From contig CAXAMN010005324.1 of the NCBI GenBank assembly GCA_963970005.1, positions 124,001 through 188,000 on the forward strand: a stretch of DNA of 64,000 bases. The letters are read 5' to 3'. How positions within the stretch are numbered: position 1 is the first letter of the stretch; the number at the start of each line of letters is the position of its first letter. Both the position numbers and the translations under genes were made by a program. Source of the DNA: Durusdinium trenchii (Eukaryota > Sar > Dinophyceae > Suessiales > Symbiodiniaceae). The notes below the pieces were generated by a model. That model searched no databases. It worked only from the letters and a program-made list of their open reading frames with translations, and had not been told where the DNA came from. Shown piece after piece: positions 1 to 10,925 of the stretch.

Positions 1-149
1 CCTCGGGGATGGGGCAAGATTGCTTCGCAAGCATCTTCTCCCTCAAAGCCTTGGATTGAATCGGGGAGTTGAAAGGCAGCAGCCACCCGGCAAGAACCAG
101 AGAACACGCGTTCCATCACCCTCTAAGAAACGCCAACCGATCCTAAAAT

Positions 150-225
150 GCAATTTTTGGGTGGTGGCCTTTTTGTACCCCAAAAGCTTTCCAAAACGCT
201 TCAAAAGGCCACCTCCAAAAATTGC
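150..225. repeat. Stem-loop inverted repeat
   Basis: The left arm at 150-174 begins GCAATTTTTGG and runs into GGTGGCCTTTT. The right arm at 203-225 is its reverse complement with one small indel. The loop is about 28 bases. It resembles a small foldback or MITE-type element. No target-site duplication was seen. Confidence 0.7.
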
Positions 226-444
226 CCTTTCGGGTTTGTTGGCTCCTGTTGGTGTGCCTAGAAGCCAGCAACTGTTTCTTCTCTGCAAGCATCTCCGCAT
301 ACTGTGTGTCGTTTTCCAAGCTCATGGTTTGGTATCGAAGAATCCCGCAACCCCTCAAAAGTGTCTCGTTGGAGAGTGATCTGCTCATGATGGCTGCGAA
401 AGCGAATCTCAGAATCCTTCCCACAAACATCAAAAAAACACACT

Positions 445-525
445 CGGGAATTTCCGCCGTTTTCCCGGGAATTTCCGCCGTTTTCCCGGGTATTTCCGCC
501 TCTTTCCCGGGTATTTCCGCGGCAG
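445..525. repeat. 21-bp minisatellite, four units
   Basis: The unit CGGGAATTTCCGCCGTTTTCC occurs at 445-465 and 466-486. Diverged units follow at 487-507 and 508-525, where GGGAA has become GGGTA. Each unit carries GGGAATTTCC or a close variant. On the minus strand the 21-base unit reads as a seven-residue repeat (EIPGKTA), but nothing else supports translation. Confidence 0.85.
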
Positions 526-768
526 TTTCTTTTAAGTTTGCAAGGAAAAAATTAGGATTCCCGGGAAAACTCAGGACATTCCCAAACACAAGCTGGTTCA
601 ACAGCAATTTGGCAATTTGTGACAAAGAAGTGCATAGTGCCATATAAACCTGGCAGCGGTTGGCACGCTTTTCTCACTCTGATCGAATTTGCCATCAAAA
701 GATATGTTCAATGGACATACTAATTAGATCTAATTAGATCTAGCCAGCTCTGAAGATATATATTTTCC

Positions 769-1106
769 TCAGAGTCCTAATGCCTCGCGGTATTCGGGTG
801 GAATCTGGATGTGCTTTGAGTATCGGCAATACTCAAACACGCTGCGCAGGTCAGCATCATCGACCCATTCTACAGGCATGCGGGCGAGAAGTTCTGGCAA
901 AGGAAGGTCCAAGTTGAGGGATACCTCAGAAGCAGTATGGGGCGTAAGCCGTTGTCAGAACAGAACAGATGTGCAAGCATGGTCCCTCTCCCAATGCTGG
1001 TGAGAAGCTCGGTTCCACATCTTAGGCAAATCTCCCAGCAACTTCTTCCTCAACTTCAGCACCCTTGCACAGAATGCAGGAGGGTATTCCCTTAGTTCGA
1101 GAACAC
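769..1106 (-). CDS. C-terminal exons with stop at 769
   Basis: An exon near 1106 starts after GAACTAAG with REYPPAFCARVLKLRKKLLG. The last exon (about 950-769) encodes PVEWVDDADLRSVFEYCRYS, then IPPEYREALGL and TGA at 769-771. The short DADL..VFEY..IP.E.R pattern matches what I remember as the usual end of this dinoflagellate family. The related plus-strand gene has VVEYLGGKGKSS at the matching place (about 16050). Confidence 0.6.
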
Positions 1107-4100
1107 TCCACGGATCCAAAATCAACACGGGCCAAGAGACGCTAAGAGACATTTTTTGTGGTAATGTTGAGGGCTTTTGCTAGGACAAATTACCCCACCA
1201 AAGAATGCCTTTCATAGGGTCTATTGGCCTTTCTTGGAAGGGCGATCAACTTGCCTAAAGCCTTGGGGGAGATAAGGAGATCGGAAAAGTGCCAATGCCA
1301 ACAGACTGCTGGCTTGTTGAAAGTTCATCACCGCCACAGAATTTGTTCTCACCTTTCTTGTTCTGATATCGGATTGTAGTCTTCGATGACCGCTTCACCT
1401 TTTTTCGGTTGAGGGCCCCGAAGTCAAGTCTCCAAATCCCCTGTGACAAGGACCAAACTCTGGTTAGCTTGTAGTTCTTGTGGAGGTAGTGGGCCATCCA
1501 GAAAGATTGTCTGTATACTTTGACCCGAATCCTCCTAAAGAGCCGTATGAGCCATTGCATGCGATCACTCTGAAAGAAGACGCTGCTGGTCGGTTGCTCC
1601 AAGAGCCACACTCCACCGGCTGCAGAAATTAGCAGCAACAACAAGGCTGTCCTGCTCAGCTAAAGCAAATGGCTGGCTTCGGTTGAAGTTAACGCAGAAA
1701 CAAAGCAAATCCAGTCCTTGCAGACATCATGTTGGCACACCGCACTGTTGGCTGGCCAGGATCACCCATAGGTGTAAGAGAATCTCGTTGTGATGTTCCA
1801 GCATTTATCACGACCCAGCTGGAGCACTTGACTCCAATCAAAGCCAAGAACCGGTCGAAACGAGACTCGAGTATGCTGAGGATGACAAGCCTGCAGCGTA
1901 CGGCTGTTCCTAACACGAACCATGACTTGAAACACCCAACATCACTTCAGCAAAGTAGCAGGAAACCTGCATTGGAGTTCACATCCATAGAACTGCCATT
2001 GGTATGATCATCATACAGTATATCGTGCGCAGCACACGGGTAGCCCAAGGAGTGAGCTAACCGACACAGCCGTCGCTTCCCAGCAAACAGTTCTAGGTAC
2101 AAAGTCCCTTTGTCCTCATGCATAGACAAAAATGAAGCCAGGACCACCACCGCCACGAATGCCTTGGATGGAAACTGAGCTTGCCATCTAGAACCTCAAG
2201 ACTCTAAGCAACGAAAGGAAGGAGAACTGAAACCGCCAGGGAACCTTAGGAGCACCTATGGCTATCAGCCTCCGGATAGTCATCTCAATCTCACTCGGGG
2301 ACATGGCTTTGGTGAGACCAACCGCCTTTATTGGACCCCAAAAGGCTTCAACGACATGAGTGTGAAGCCAGACTTGGCGCAACAAACCTAGCAGAAAGTC
2401 TGGCAGCTAAGCAGGCCAGATTGACTTTGTTGCACTGGATCCACATCATCTCCCCATTTGGCATAGGCTGAACAGGTACGCGGCATGACCTGCACCACAA
2501 AAGGGTTGACGTCTTTGCAAACACATGGGGTCAGCCACATACAGCGGCTGCGGCGCTGTGAGCATGTGGACGGCAATGCAAACACGTGCAAACTGCAAAC
2601 GCTGTTTTCCAAGTTGCCCCCTCATTGTTTGTCACATCCCTGACAAAATGCCCACTAGGGCAGACTGCCGTGTCAGAGCTATCCCGTGTCATGAGTGCAC
2701 CATTGCACCACACAGGCTTTCGTGAAACACGGCACAGCCTACCCTCTACCAAAAATAAACCTACGGCAATCATGGGATGTCCTGCTTGTCAAGCCGAATC
2801 ATTCATGAAAGGAGCTTGCCTGAGCCCACAGGAACCTCCACCCAGGAGCCCAACAAAAACTTTGCTCCAGAAAGGAATCAACACTGCTGCACTCTGAGCT
2901 GCTTCGCACTTGTTCGGTCATGAGAAACTCACGCGCCCAGCGAACAGATAGGGCAGGAAAGTTGGAACAATCGATGTGTGGCAGCAACTTCATTTGCTCA
3001 CTTGCAAACGTCCAGAAAGGATCCTGCAAAATGAAAAGACCCCCCTAACCCACTTTGGCGAGGACACAGCGAGGGTCTACATTCCAACAGTCGCAGATCG
3101 ACGGCTCCTCCAAAGAGCTAGGGGTCTTCACCCTACCCAAGATCTCTGCTTCAAAGGCAATCTGCAAATTCTGCCACAGGCTCTTGGATGGTTCAACTTT
3201 GGGTTCGTACCGACGCGCAAAAGTAATCTTGAGCTTCTTGTTTGGGTTTGGGTTTGGTACTTTGGACGCTGGCCGCTTGCGAACCTGAGCCTTCTCGCTG
3301 AAACCTTCACCTGTACCTCCTGCCTCTTCATCCTTTTGCTCACATTGCTCCTTGTTGGCCTTTGCTCTCGCACGACCCTTTGGCTTTGCCTTCCCCTTAG
3401 CTCTAGCTGTTGCTCGAGCCTTTGCTTTGGCACGAGCCTTAGGTTTGGCACGAGCCTTTGCCTTCGCCAGACCTTTGTTGCGTCTCTTGCTTTTCACATT
3501 GGGGGGTTGTGGAACATCCTCCTCATTCGGGACATAGGACTCCTTCACCTGAGACTGGTCCGCTCTCCGAACAGCGTCCTAGCCGCAAGAAACAGCTCAC
3601 CATACAATGCAACAAGACGTGTTGTAGTTTTACAAAGTGTGCCTTGTCAAATCATATCCCGTCCTTGTGAACCACTACATCCAAGATGTGATGGGCGGGG
3701 TGGAGAACCTGATTCATAGCCTTCTGCGCCTCTGCCGAAGGTTCCGGTACACCTTCACTGGTTTGCTTTGCTGCATGCTTCTGGTTCTGCGCTGGATCTT
3801 CCTTGCCGGCTTGCTGCTTTGGTGACGTCTCGATCTGGTGGCTTTGCTTCTGGCTGTCCATGGGGAGGGGCGGGGCTGGAATTCCTGCCTGCATAGCAAC
3901 CTTTGTTTGCTCTCCCTGCTCCTTTCCTTCCTCCTGCAAAACCTCCTTGTCATCACCAGGCTGCATGTGGGCAGCTATTTGGGTGGCCTCAAATGGAAGG
4001 GTTTCAACATTGTCCCCCAATTGTGCAGGCGCTGCCTCACCTAAGCAAAAACCCATTAGGAACCCATTGAACAGCAGATGCATTCCAAGCATGTTCCAAA

Positions 4101-6200
4101 AACATCCAAAAACACACTGCTAGACTTCTAGACTGCTGGCATATTTCTGTTAAGGGTCACACCCGCAACCGACCAGGAGGCAGACTTCCGCTGGCCCTCA
4201 ATCACGAGTTTGCGTTGTTGCATGCTCAACCTCGTATCACAACAGTAGTAGGACACATCCCTGAAACCATTATGGTTGATTGCAAGCAGTGCGCATGACA
4301 TCACGACTGAAGTCAGGCTAGTAGCTCCAACGCTTTCAGCTTTGCTTCAATGCCAGACAGGGTTGGGCCAAAGTCCTGTTCTGCATCCTGTGTTTTGTTC
4401 ATGGCAGTTGGAGAGTAGTATTGAGTTCGCATGACTGAAGGGGAAAATGGGAGGTCCTCCTCCAACCACTCTGGAACCACAGTTGGGGGAGGTGTAAAAC
4501 CCAAGCTCCATGCCAAAAAACCATCAAGCTTCTCCTCTTCCTTTGGGGGGGTTGGGTTTGACTTCCGCTCTGGCGTTGCAGGTGCCCCTGGCTGTGGCAG
4601 GGGCTGAGCTTCAAGAGGACTGGGGTAGGCGACAGGTGATGCCTGTGTGGCGGGAACGGGCTCCGGCTCATGAACAGGCTCAGCGCTTGGCACATCAAGC
4701 TCATTGCTATCATCCCCTAGATTCAAAGAAGTACGAGACCTAGGCCTCGGTGCCCAGTACTCCGTCAGAACATCGTAGAGGCGACGCAGGTTGGGCTCCT
4801 AGGCGGAAAAGCCGAAACATTCAGACTGACCCCAAAGTCAAATAGAGAAACACATAGAAAAACATTCTCGCTAGGTGTTTTTCATCAAGGCACTCTCCGA
4901 ACAGATCCATCATGGCGATGAATCAGCGTAGTGAACAACCCCTTCAGCGCATGGGACTCGCAATGCACCAGACTGGCCTTGTGCTGCAAGTGAAGACCAT
5001 CACGAAATTTCTTCACCTAGGCAGGGGTCGATGCTTCCAACAAATGAGTTTGTGGGCGCAAGACATGTTTTTACACACACGAAGTACAAAAACAATCCCC
5101 TACCTGATCCTTGAGGAGATCAACTGGCACCATGATAGGAGCGGTGAACTGAGGGGCCCAAAGACGGATGATAATCTCAAGGATTTCATGGTTCAGCGCA
5201 GCATTGGCCAGACTCATTTGTCCAGTCTTCTCGGGCTTTGGCCACTTGCAAAGCTTGGAAGTCTCAAGAGCATACTTGCGGATTGAGGGTGCACCATCGA
5301 ATCTCTCAGCCAAGCCATCTAGAGAACCTTCTATGCGTGGTTCTGCCTTTTTAGGCATGGTGAAGACGCAAACTCACTATTCCAAGACAAAAAGCCTTTT
5401 GAGCAAAATGCTTCTAGTTGGACTCGCACATCTTACACGCCGGCGCTGCCGCAGGACGAGCGGGATTGCAGAGTGATCGTATTTTCACCGGCACTGCTTT
5501 TGCATTAGTGGGGGGATAAGACGATAAACAGAACCCTTTAGCGGGATCCTGGCCTCCAAATCATCGAGGCACTTGTCACCTGCACAGATGTGCTGTAGGG
5601 AATTCTACTTTCAAGTTTCGATGACATTGTTTCCACACACAAACTCCAAAGTATGGAGAAACAAAGATTTTTTGCCGCTCATACAGCACAAAAAGGTACC
5701 CTGACTCTGAAGTCTCTACTCATGTCTACTGTTGTGACTGTGAATCTTCCGGCTGGGTGCCGTCATTGGTCCATTCCTTGCCCTCAGTCGCACGCTTGTA
5801 CCGTTCATCACCTGGGGCTGGTATGGGTCGAGGAGGTCAAAAAAGACTGAACACTTCTTTTTGGGTTTGGGATTAGATGCAGCCCTGTGACTCACTTTCT
5901 GGTATTCCCAAAGGAAGTTGGCCAGTTCGCGGATGGAGCCGTGGTTGTTGAAGTTCTCAACGATGGATTCCGCTTCTGTCTTGGATAACGTGGTCTTGTC
6001 CTAGGACGATGTAAGGGAAACACTGCTCATACAAGTTCAGGAACATTGGACATTGTTTTAAGCCAAGACTCAGTCACTGGAAGTTCATCACTCCTCTCCG
6101 GCCATAAGACGTGCTTGGCTTCGCCGAACCACTTGGAAGGCATTTGATCGAGGCCTCTTGCGGGATTCCCCCCATTCTCGCCAAATCCCAAATGGAGAAG
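769..6200 (-). CDS. Multi-exon gene with C5-methyltransferase-like module
   Basis: At least 14 exon-like frames run from about 6200 down to a TGA at 769-771. In order they encode a start-proximal part (DKTTLSKTEAESIVENFNN at 6000), an exon with an in-frame Met (MPKKAEPRIEGSLDG at 5358), a basic helical exon (5016-4894), a Pro/Glu-rich exon (4798-4316), an acidic exon (4040-3709), an Ala/Lys/Arg-repeat exon (3548 on), a DPFWTFASEQ exon (3023-2910), several short exons, a methyltransferase-like module and a short C-terminal domain. Most proposed acceptors are AG|G. I recognise the family from memory as a dinoflagellate-amplified one. The biochemical function is unknown. The true start is not fixed, and one frame break near 5814-5817 needs either a sequence error or decay. 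A longer relative lies head-to-head at 9.77-16.1 kb. Confidence 0.7.
1330..2140 (-). CDS. C5-methyltransferase-like module (minus-strand copy)
   Basis: Three exon frames carry a recurring motif set. The first has LYLELFAGKRRLCRLAHSLG with a following AAHDI (nucleotide-binding FAG loop and acidic strand). The second has GVKCSSWVVINAGTSQRD (catalytic-loop-like, with Cys kept). The third has GGVWLLEQPTSS (EQP motif). The order and spacing resemble motifs I, II, IV and VI of cytosine-C5 DNA methyltransferases (FAG, acidic, PPC, ENV), but the Pro-Pro before Cys is replaced by Val-Lys. The downstream basic segment includes KTTIRYQNKKGENKFCG. Methyltransferase activity is an inference from motifs only. 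Confidence 0.5.
2190..3023 (-). CDS. Central exons between linker and methyltransferase-like module
   Basis: Exon 3023-2910 (acceptor TTTGCAG|GATCC) encodes DPFWTFASEQMKLLPHIDCS and ends MTEQ before GTGCG. Further frames include VWCNGALMTRDSSDTAVCPS near 2700, VMPRTCSAYAKWGDDVDPVQ near 2490-2400, and MSPSEIEMTIRRLIAIGAP near 2300-2250. These read like protein rather than random frames, but their exact joins were not solved. No domain was recognised. Confidence 0.45.
3108..3548 (-). CDS. Lys/Arg/Ala-repeat exon followed by TFARR segment
   Basis: The acceptor is CTCAG|GTGAAG at 3548. The exon begins VKESYVPNEEDVPQPP and then a basic repeat built from AKAKARAK and ARAKPKGR units, which could bind nucleic acid or act as a nuclear signal. 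A conserved-looking segment follows (ITFARRYEPKVEPSKSLWQN). The exon seems to end after SSLE at 3108, where the donor would be GA rather than GT. The next exon (3023) then restores SSLE-DPFWTF. A GT donor further on, in GGAAT|GTAGACC, is possible and would insert ten residues. Confidence 0.6.
3709..4040 (-). CDS. Acidic, Gln-rich linker exon
   Basis: The acceptor is TTGCTTAG|GTGAGGC at 4040 and the donor is AATCAG|GTTCTCC at 3709, so both splice sites are canonical. The encoded segment is rich in Glu, Gln, Pro and Lys (for example GDDKEVLQEEGKEQGEQ and ETSPKQQAGKEDPAQNQ) and is predicted by eye to be disordered. No domain was recognised. It continues the linker seen in the exon before it. Confidence 0.6.
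4316..5016 (-). CDS. Two exons: basic helix and Pro/Glu-rich linker
   Basis: Exon 5016-4894 follows the acceptor CCTAG|GTGAAG and encodes VKKFRDGLHLQHKASLVHCE onward to VRR before a GT donor. Exon 4798-4316 follows CCTAG|GAGCCC and encodes EPNLRRLYDVLTEYWAPRPR. A long Pro/Glu/Ala-rich linker follows (for example EPVHEPEPVPATQ), ending in a short helical stretch (GIEAKLKALELLA) before the in-frame TGA. The low-complexity linker suggests a disordered region between folded parts. Confidence 0.6.
5104..5358 (-). CDS. Exon with in-frame ATG, MPKKAEPR
   Basis: About 85 codons open from ATG at 5358, in CACCATG context, to a GT donor after CTCAAGGATCAG at 5104. The protein runs MPKKAEPRIEGSLDG, then RKYALETSKLCKWPKPEKTG, then APIMVPVDLLKDQ. 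The next exon joins in phase as VKKFRDGLHLQHKA. It could be an alternative translation start, but coding-like exons lie upstream on the same strand, so I treat it as internal. The family is the one described for the whole gene. Confidence 0.6.
5726..6200 (-). CDS. N-terminal exons of the minus-strand gene
   Basis: The first exon-like frame (about 6200-6045) includes PSKWFGEAKHVLWPERSDEL. A 44-base GT-AG intron (6044-6001) then leads to an exon starting at 6000 with DKTTLSKTEAESIVENFNN and running into a Lys-rich stretch and FFDLLDPY. The sensible frame then changes to DERYKRATEGKEWTNDG. One extra C in the C-run at 5814-5817 (minus strand) would join the two parts. The second part stops at 5728-5726. 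The real start codon may lie further upstream and was not found. Confidence 0.55.
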
Positions 6201-6219
6201 AGGAGACAAGGAACACATT

Positions 6220-9200
6220 ATGTTTCACAAAGCAGGCCTGCAGCTCTTAAGACGGCCATCGTCTCGGCATCAAAAAGTGGCTCTGTCATCAGTGGAGGAG
6301 AGCCCTACACACATACAGTAAATTTTCCTTGATCCGAAATGCTTTTCCCATTTCAAGGGGTGAACTGCATTTATGATCCTTTCCATCGAGATCTTTGCAA
6401 GCAAAAGCAGTGCCCAGGAGAGAACCCGGCCTCATCGTCCACCATTGTCTAGCCATCACAAGTAAAAGACAGTGTTCCACTGTGTTCCACTGTGTTTGGC
6501 CCTTTGCTGGGATTGAATTGGATTGAATTGGCGAATGCTGGTGATTGCAGTGGATATTGGAGATGTTGGAATGGTCTCTCTCTCATTATGTCTCACCACG
6601 GACCGCTCAGATCCTCTGAGGGAATATTCGCGGCAGGGAGGAAATATTCGCGCCAAGCAGGGGAAATCTGCAGCCAAAAACTTGATTTCCGCCTCACCCC
6701 GGGGAGAGCCGCTCTTCCCCAAAGAGGCAGGAATTTCAGTCGTTTGGTTCTTCTAGGTATACCAGGGCCCGGTGGATGATGTTCATTAGTAAAGGCCATT
6801 GTATAAAAATAGTGATAAGTGATCATTGTTTACTGACTGTTGCAGGATGTTGCAGGTAAGTTCAATCAGACCCAAGCCATAGATGTCATAGATCAAAGAT
6901 TCTCAGAAAGAACACCAAAGGAGAACTCCCAGATCTTGAGTTCTCATGTTTTCATGAGTGGCAAGCCATAGTTAGCGCCGCAAAATAATTTTGAGAAGAC
7001 TTCCCAATACCCCAACACCAAAGGGTGATCGAACAAACACTGCTCCGTGCATCGTTGCATGTCTTTGGTCGCTCGTGGTCACTCCACTAGTAGATGGTGT
7101 TCACCACCTGTTAACTATATATATATATAGCAAATGCCATGGTCATCCAAGGGGCCACGCCATCGCCGAAACCATGTTTTTTTTCAACTGTAATCCCTTC
7201 TGCTCGCACCAGGCTGCCTGGCCTCCACCGCAAGTTGGCTACGTCGAGCCCTAACGGCCCAGCTACTGCGCAGCTCCTGGAGAAGATCCGCGCCGAGTGC
7301 ACCCCATAGGGCTCCTGTCCCACCTGAGGTTCGGTGGTTGGAGTAGGTTCTTGGGGTCTTAGTACCGAACTGAGGATGTGGGCCAGGAGCCTTAGGGTAC
7401 GAACATGAACAGGGCCACCAAAGGTTGAATTTGGACATGTTCGAAGGAAAGGCGAAACTCTATGAATCTGCGCACAACCCCAGCTGGGGTTTGAAGGAGC
7501 TTCTTTTGAACAAGTATAGTGGAAACAGAAGTGGATCTCTGTGTCAGAGAAAAAACTGAACAGACCTGGACCATTCCTCCGAACCCTTCCCCAGCAAAAA
7601 CCGGAAGGTGGCGTCCACGATCAGGTTCTGCCTGGACCTTCCGACCTAAAAGCATCACCCGACCATCGATCTTCACTTGCTGTAGAGGTCGATAGATCCG
7701 ATAGTCGAATGCGTCATATGTCTTCAAGGCTCAAGGATTTTGGAGAAGAAGCAAGACAACATATTTGAAAGCAGTAAGGAACAACAAAAATGTGTTGAGC
7801 ACTCCTGCACAAACAGTCGGTAAAAACTATTTGCCGTATCTTTGATGCAGTTCGGGATTTCAACCACCATGCACCACTTCAACTGCTTGGAGAGCCCATC
7901 CGATGCTTCAATCACTTTGGCAATGACTAGAACCGGAATGTACCGGATGGCCGATGGGCCTTGACACCCTGTGATGTTGGGAGACCAAGCCACCGGTTAA
8001 TGCGGAAAGGTTGACGAGGATTTGAGAAGCAACGGAGAACATCAGCAGAGATGACAATATATATCTATACAGTAGCAACAATAAAACATGTTACACGTTT
8101 ATGCTATTGAATAATGAAGATCATCTTACAAATTATAAATAAATATGACTGATCATGCATGATAGGAATACATAAAAATACACATGAATTAGCCCAGGCA
8201 TTCACTAGTTATAACACATGTTACCCCATTACCCCATGACCCATCAATGGTGCTCCCAGTCCTATGGCAGTCCGTGTCTGGGTGCCCGAAGATGGAAGTC
8301 GGGGTGGCCCAGAACCACATCACATCCACGGGAGGTGACTTCCATCGCCCACCTCAGCATGGAGCCCTCCTGGTCGTTTTGGTTTCTCCAACCTCACAGG
8401 GAGCCCTTGCGGCAATTCTTGGTTTGGCACACATTGGTCGTGGCCGGTCGAGACATGGCTCCTGCTCCGGGTGCCCAAGGGTTCGCTCCTTAGAAGGTCC
8501 GCAGTGGCGGAACCCGCAGCTCGGCGGTTTGGACTACAGATGTGCAGCTCAGGGGGGGCTGTTTTTAGTGCACCAGAGTCCCACCTTAGATCCTTAGAAC
8601 ATGGAGTTCTTAGAAGGTACATGGAACTGTGATGGAAAACAACATCATCCAATGCATTGTCACTATACAAGGACCTCCATTGAAATTCTATACCGCGACG
8701 AGTCGGGCTTGATGAACATGTTTCCACGTCCGCAACTGAGTGTTCATGCCCGCATGCCCGCCACAGTGATGGACCAAAGGATTTAGGGTTGATGACGGTT
8801 CAGCCTACAAACAAATCGCGATCAGGCAGTGACAATGTTGAAAGGCACAAAAAAGTGACAATTATTAGCAGGTGAGGTGCAAGTAGACAACATATTATAG
8901 AAACATCAGCAAATAAAGCAAACGTGAGAACTTGAAGGGTAGTGTCCACGTGGCGCGAATGCATGCAAAGAAACGACTTAGTCATACATACTATACTTAT
9001 CATCAATGCTATTCATATCACCCACTGGTAGCTTGGGCTTGAATGGTAGTCCAGTTGCGGGTGCTAGAAGAAAAGCATAGAAAAGCTATTAGAAGCTTGA
9101 CAGGCACCCTCTGGTTGCGGACAAGCTATTAGAAGCACCCTCTAGAAGAGGCTTCACACTAGCAGCTTGTCATTATCACCTTCACCTCGTAGCACTGGAA

Positions 9201-9770
9201 GCCGCAGGTGTGAAAGCTCGCAGTGCGTCCCTTTGGGGCCAAATTGGCCGTTCCCCGCCCCGCCCGGAGAACTCCCATGTTTTTCAGAGAACTCCCGCGT
9301 CTCCGGAAGTGATTCGCCCACGTCAGGCGTTATCAGCAGCGGAGGGTTCAAGCGTTTTCTCTTCCAGCCCCAGCGGCCAAAAGAACTCCTTCAATGGTGA
9401 TTCTCGTCATCTCCGGCCCTGCATTGCGCAAATGGCAAACGATGTGGTCAAACGATGGAATCGATTGATCGAACTGACATAAATTAACATTGCGTCATGA
9501 CCACTCTCAGCTCAAAGAATGTGCGATTGGGAATTAATGTCTCTGCCCTAATCTTCTATGATCAAGTTTTACTTGGACGCAACGGTATGTCTATGTTTAA
9601 CCGTGATTTGGGAGCACCTTGCCTTGGCCTTTGATTAAGGTGGCTCAAACATGTTGAGCATATTTTTTGGTGGCATCGAGGAATTCTCGTTCCAAATTGT
9701 AAGACAATGTGTTGACTTTTGGATTCTTTTAACACGATGTTCAAGTATTTTCAAGTCACATTTAGTAGCC
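6220..9770. other. Divergent intergenic region
   Basis: This separates the minus-strand gene (start near 6200) from the plus-strand block (from 9773), so it would contain both promoters or a strand switch. No known promoter motif was identified. It holds a TA tract near 7116-7131, an AT-rich stretch at 8050-8220, and a doubled AGCTATTAGAAGC sequence near 9083 and 9125. Open frames at 7.4-7.7 and 8.2-8.7 kb exist on both strands at once and have no clear splice context, so I do not call them genes. Confidence 0.5.
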
Positions 9771-9772
9771 TA

Positions 9773-10925
9773 CGGTTGATGGCGGTGCAAGATGAAGAAA
9801 GCACTGCGAAAACGTCCGGGACCCAAATATGCAGGCTTGTCAACTTTCTACCCGTCAAGCTGTTTCCTGTGACCCAGGGAAGCTATCTCTTCTCGGACGA
9901 GAAGGTTGTGCGAGAGGTGCTTTCCTCCCCTAGCAATGTTTGGATTATATTTTTGATAGTCGTTGATCGATTTTTTCAACTTTGATGACTTTGCTGGTAC
10001 GTGTTTGTTCCACTTGGCCTTGAAAGGTTCAATCGGCAGTGGTCAAACACATGTTCTCAATGCATGCATTTGCAGAAACATAGAGAACTGTCAGCTGGGC
10101 GTGTCTTGAGCCATGCCCACCGTGAAACCTGATGAGGGGAGAATGAAATTGTTGAAGGCCCGCCACTTTTCTTGAGATTTCTTGATTAGGGTAGGTATAT
10201 CATGGGATTAGATCACCAAAACCTGTCACCACCAGGATCTCTACATGGATCTTTTGGAGAATGACTACAGGACTTCCCGTTTCATGGAGTTGGGCCAAAA
10301 GGAAGGCTTTTCAGAGAAGCACTTGACACGTGCTTTGGCCGACGGTAAGGTACTCCTGTCTTGTTCCAAGGTGCATGTTGTTTCCTTAATACCTCGTCGA
10401 TTGCCAGGTGCCAGTGGTATTTTCATTCATCGATGTCCACAAAAAAAATGGCTTGGACCAGATGATGGTGGGCAAGTTGGTTTGAAACAAACGCCTGAGT
10501 ACACTCAACTCTTTTGATCTTTTTTTGGGGTCGGAGTTGCACACGTGTTCAATTCATCTGTGGCCAGTTGCAAACGGATGGCAATACCAGATTTGCCATC
10601 GGCTGGCTTCCTAATTTTGGCCTGGACCCTCCCACGCAGCAAGAAGTCAAGGCAGGTTTGTCATGTGACATTTTTGGAGATGATGACATTGTTTTCGTTT
10701 AAATTGTCAGGAAGTTCTTGCCCAAATTGCCGTGAAATATCGGCTGGTGGAGTCGGGGGGGCGACCGAGATGATGCTGTGATGGACCGCTCATTCAAGTA
10801 CGTGGACAGCTAGCTGTTGTTGATCTAGTGTTCTGGCAGGACTGGGCCCTAACTGAAGGCAACCTCCACAGATTGCTTGGATCAAAGCTCATGACCTACC
10901 ATCGACGTTCCAAAGAAGCCAGGCG
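9773..10925 (+). CDS. N-terminal exons of the plus-strand gene
   Basis: Exon frames: about 9773-9937 (GTQICRLVNFLPVKLFPVTQ, then SDEKVVREVLSSPSN); about 10240-10347 (DLYMDLLENDYRTSRFMELG, donor GTAAGG); 10408-10476 (VPVVFSFIDVHKKNGLDQMM); 10568-10652 (GNTRFAIGWLPNFGLDPPTQ); from 10712 (EVLAQIAVKYRLVESGG); and 10838-10921 (DWALTEGNLHRLLGSKLMTY). Acceptors are mostly CAG. No known domain was recognised. By position these correspond to the N-terminal exons of the minus-strand relative, although similarity is not obvious by eye. Confidence 0.55.

Larger units (their letters stand above)
1..768. other. Non-coding flank with hairpin and minisatellite
   Basis: No convincing gene. This stretch lies beyond the stop codon of the minus-strand gene that ends at 769. 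It holds a hairpin at 150-225 and a four-unit 21-bp tandem repeat at 445-525, both listed separately. Around 720-745 there is a doubled TAATTAGATC sequence. The overlapping open frames on both strands are explained by the repeat, which lacks stop codons. Confidence 0.6.

Noticed and set aside
143-643. 166-codon minus-strand frame with EIPGKTA repeats
   Set aside because: Its openness comes from the 21-bp minisatellite and the hairpin. The other strand is open over the same stretch, and there is no recognisable domain.
10381-10570. A TT-AG intron between VGK and LQTD
   Set aside because: A canonical alternative (GATGATG|GTGGGC to CCAG|TTGCAA) keeps the frame and removes only a few residues, so no unusual intron is needed.
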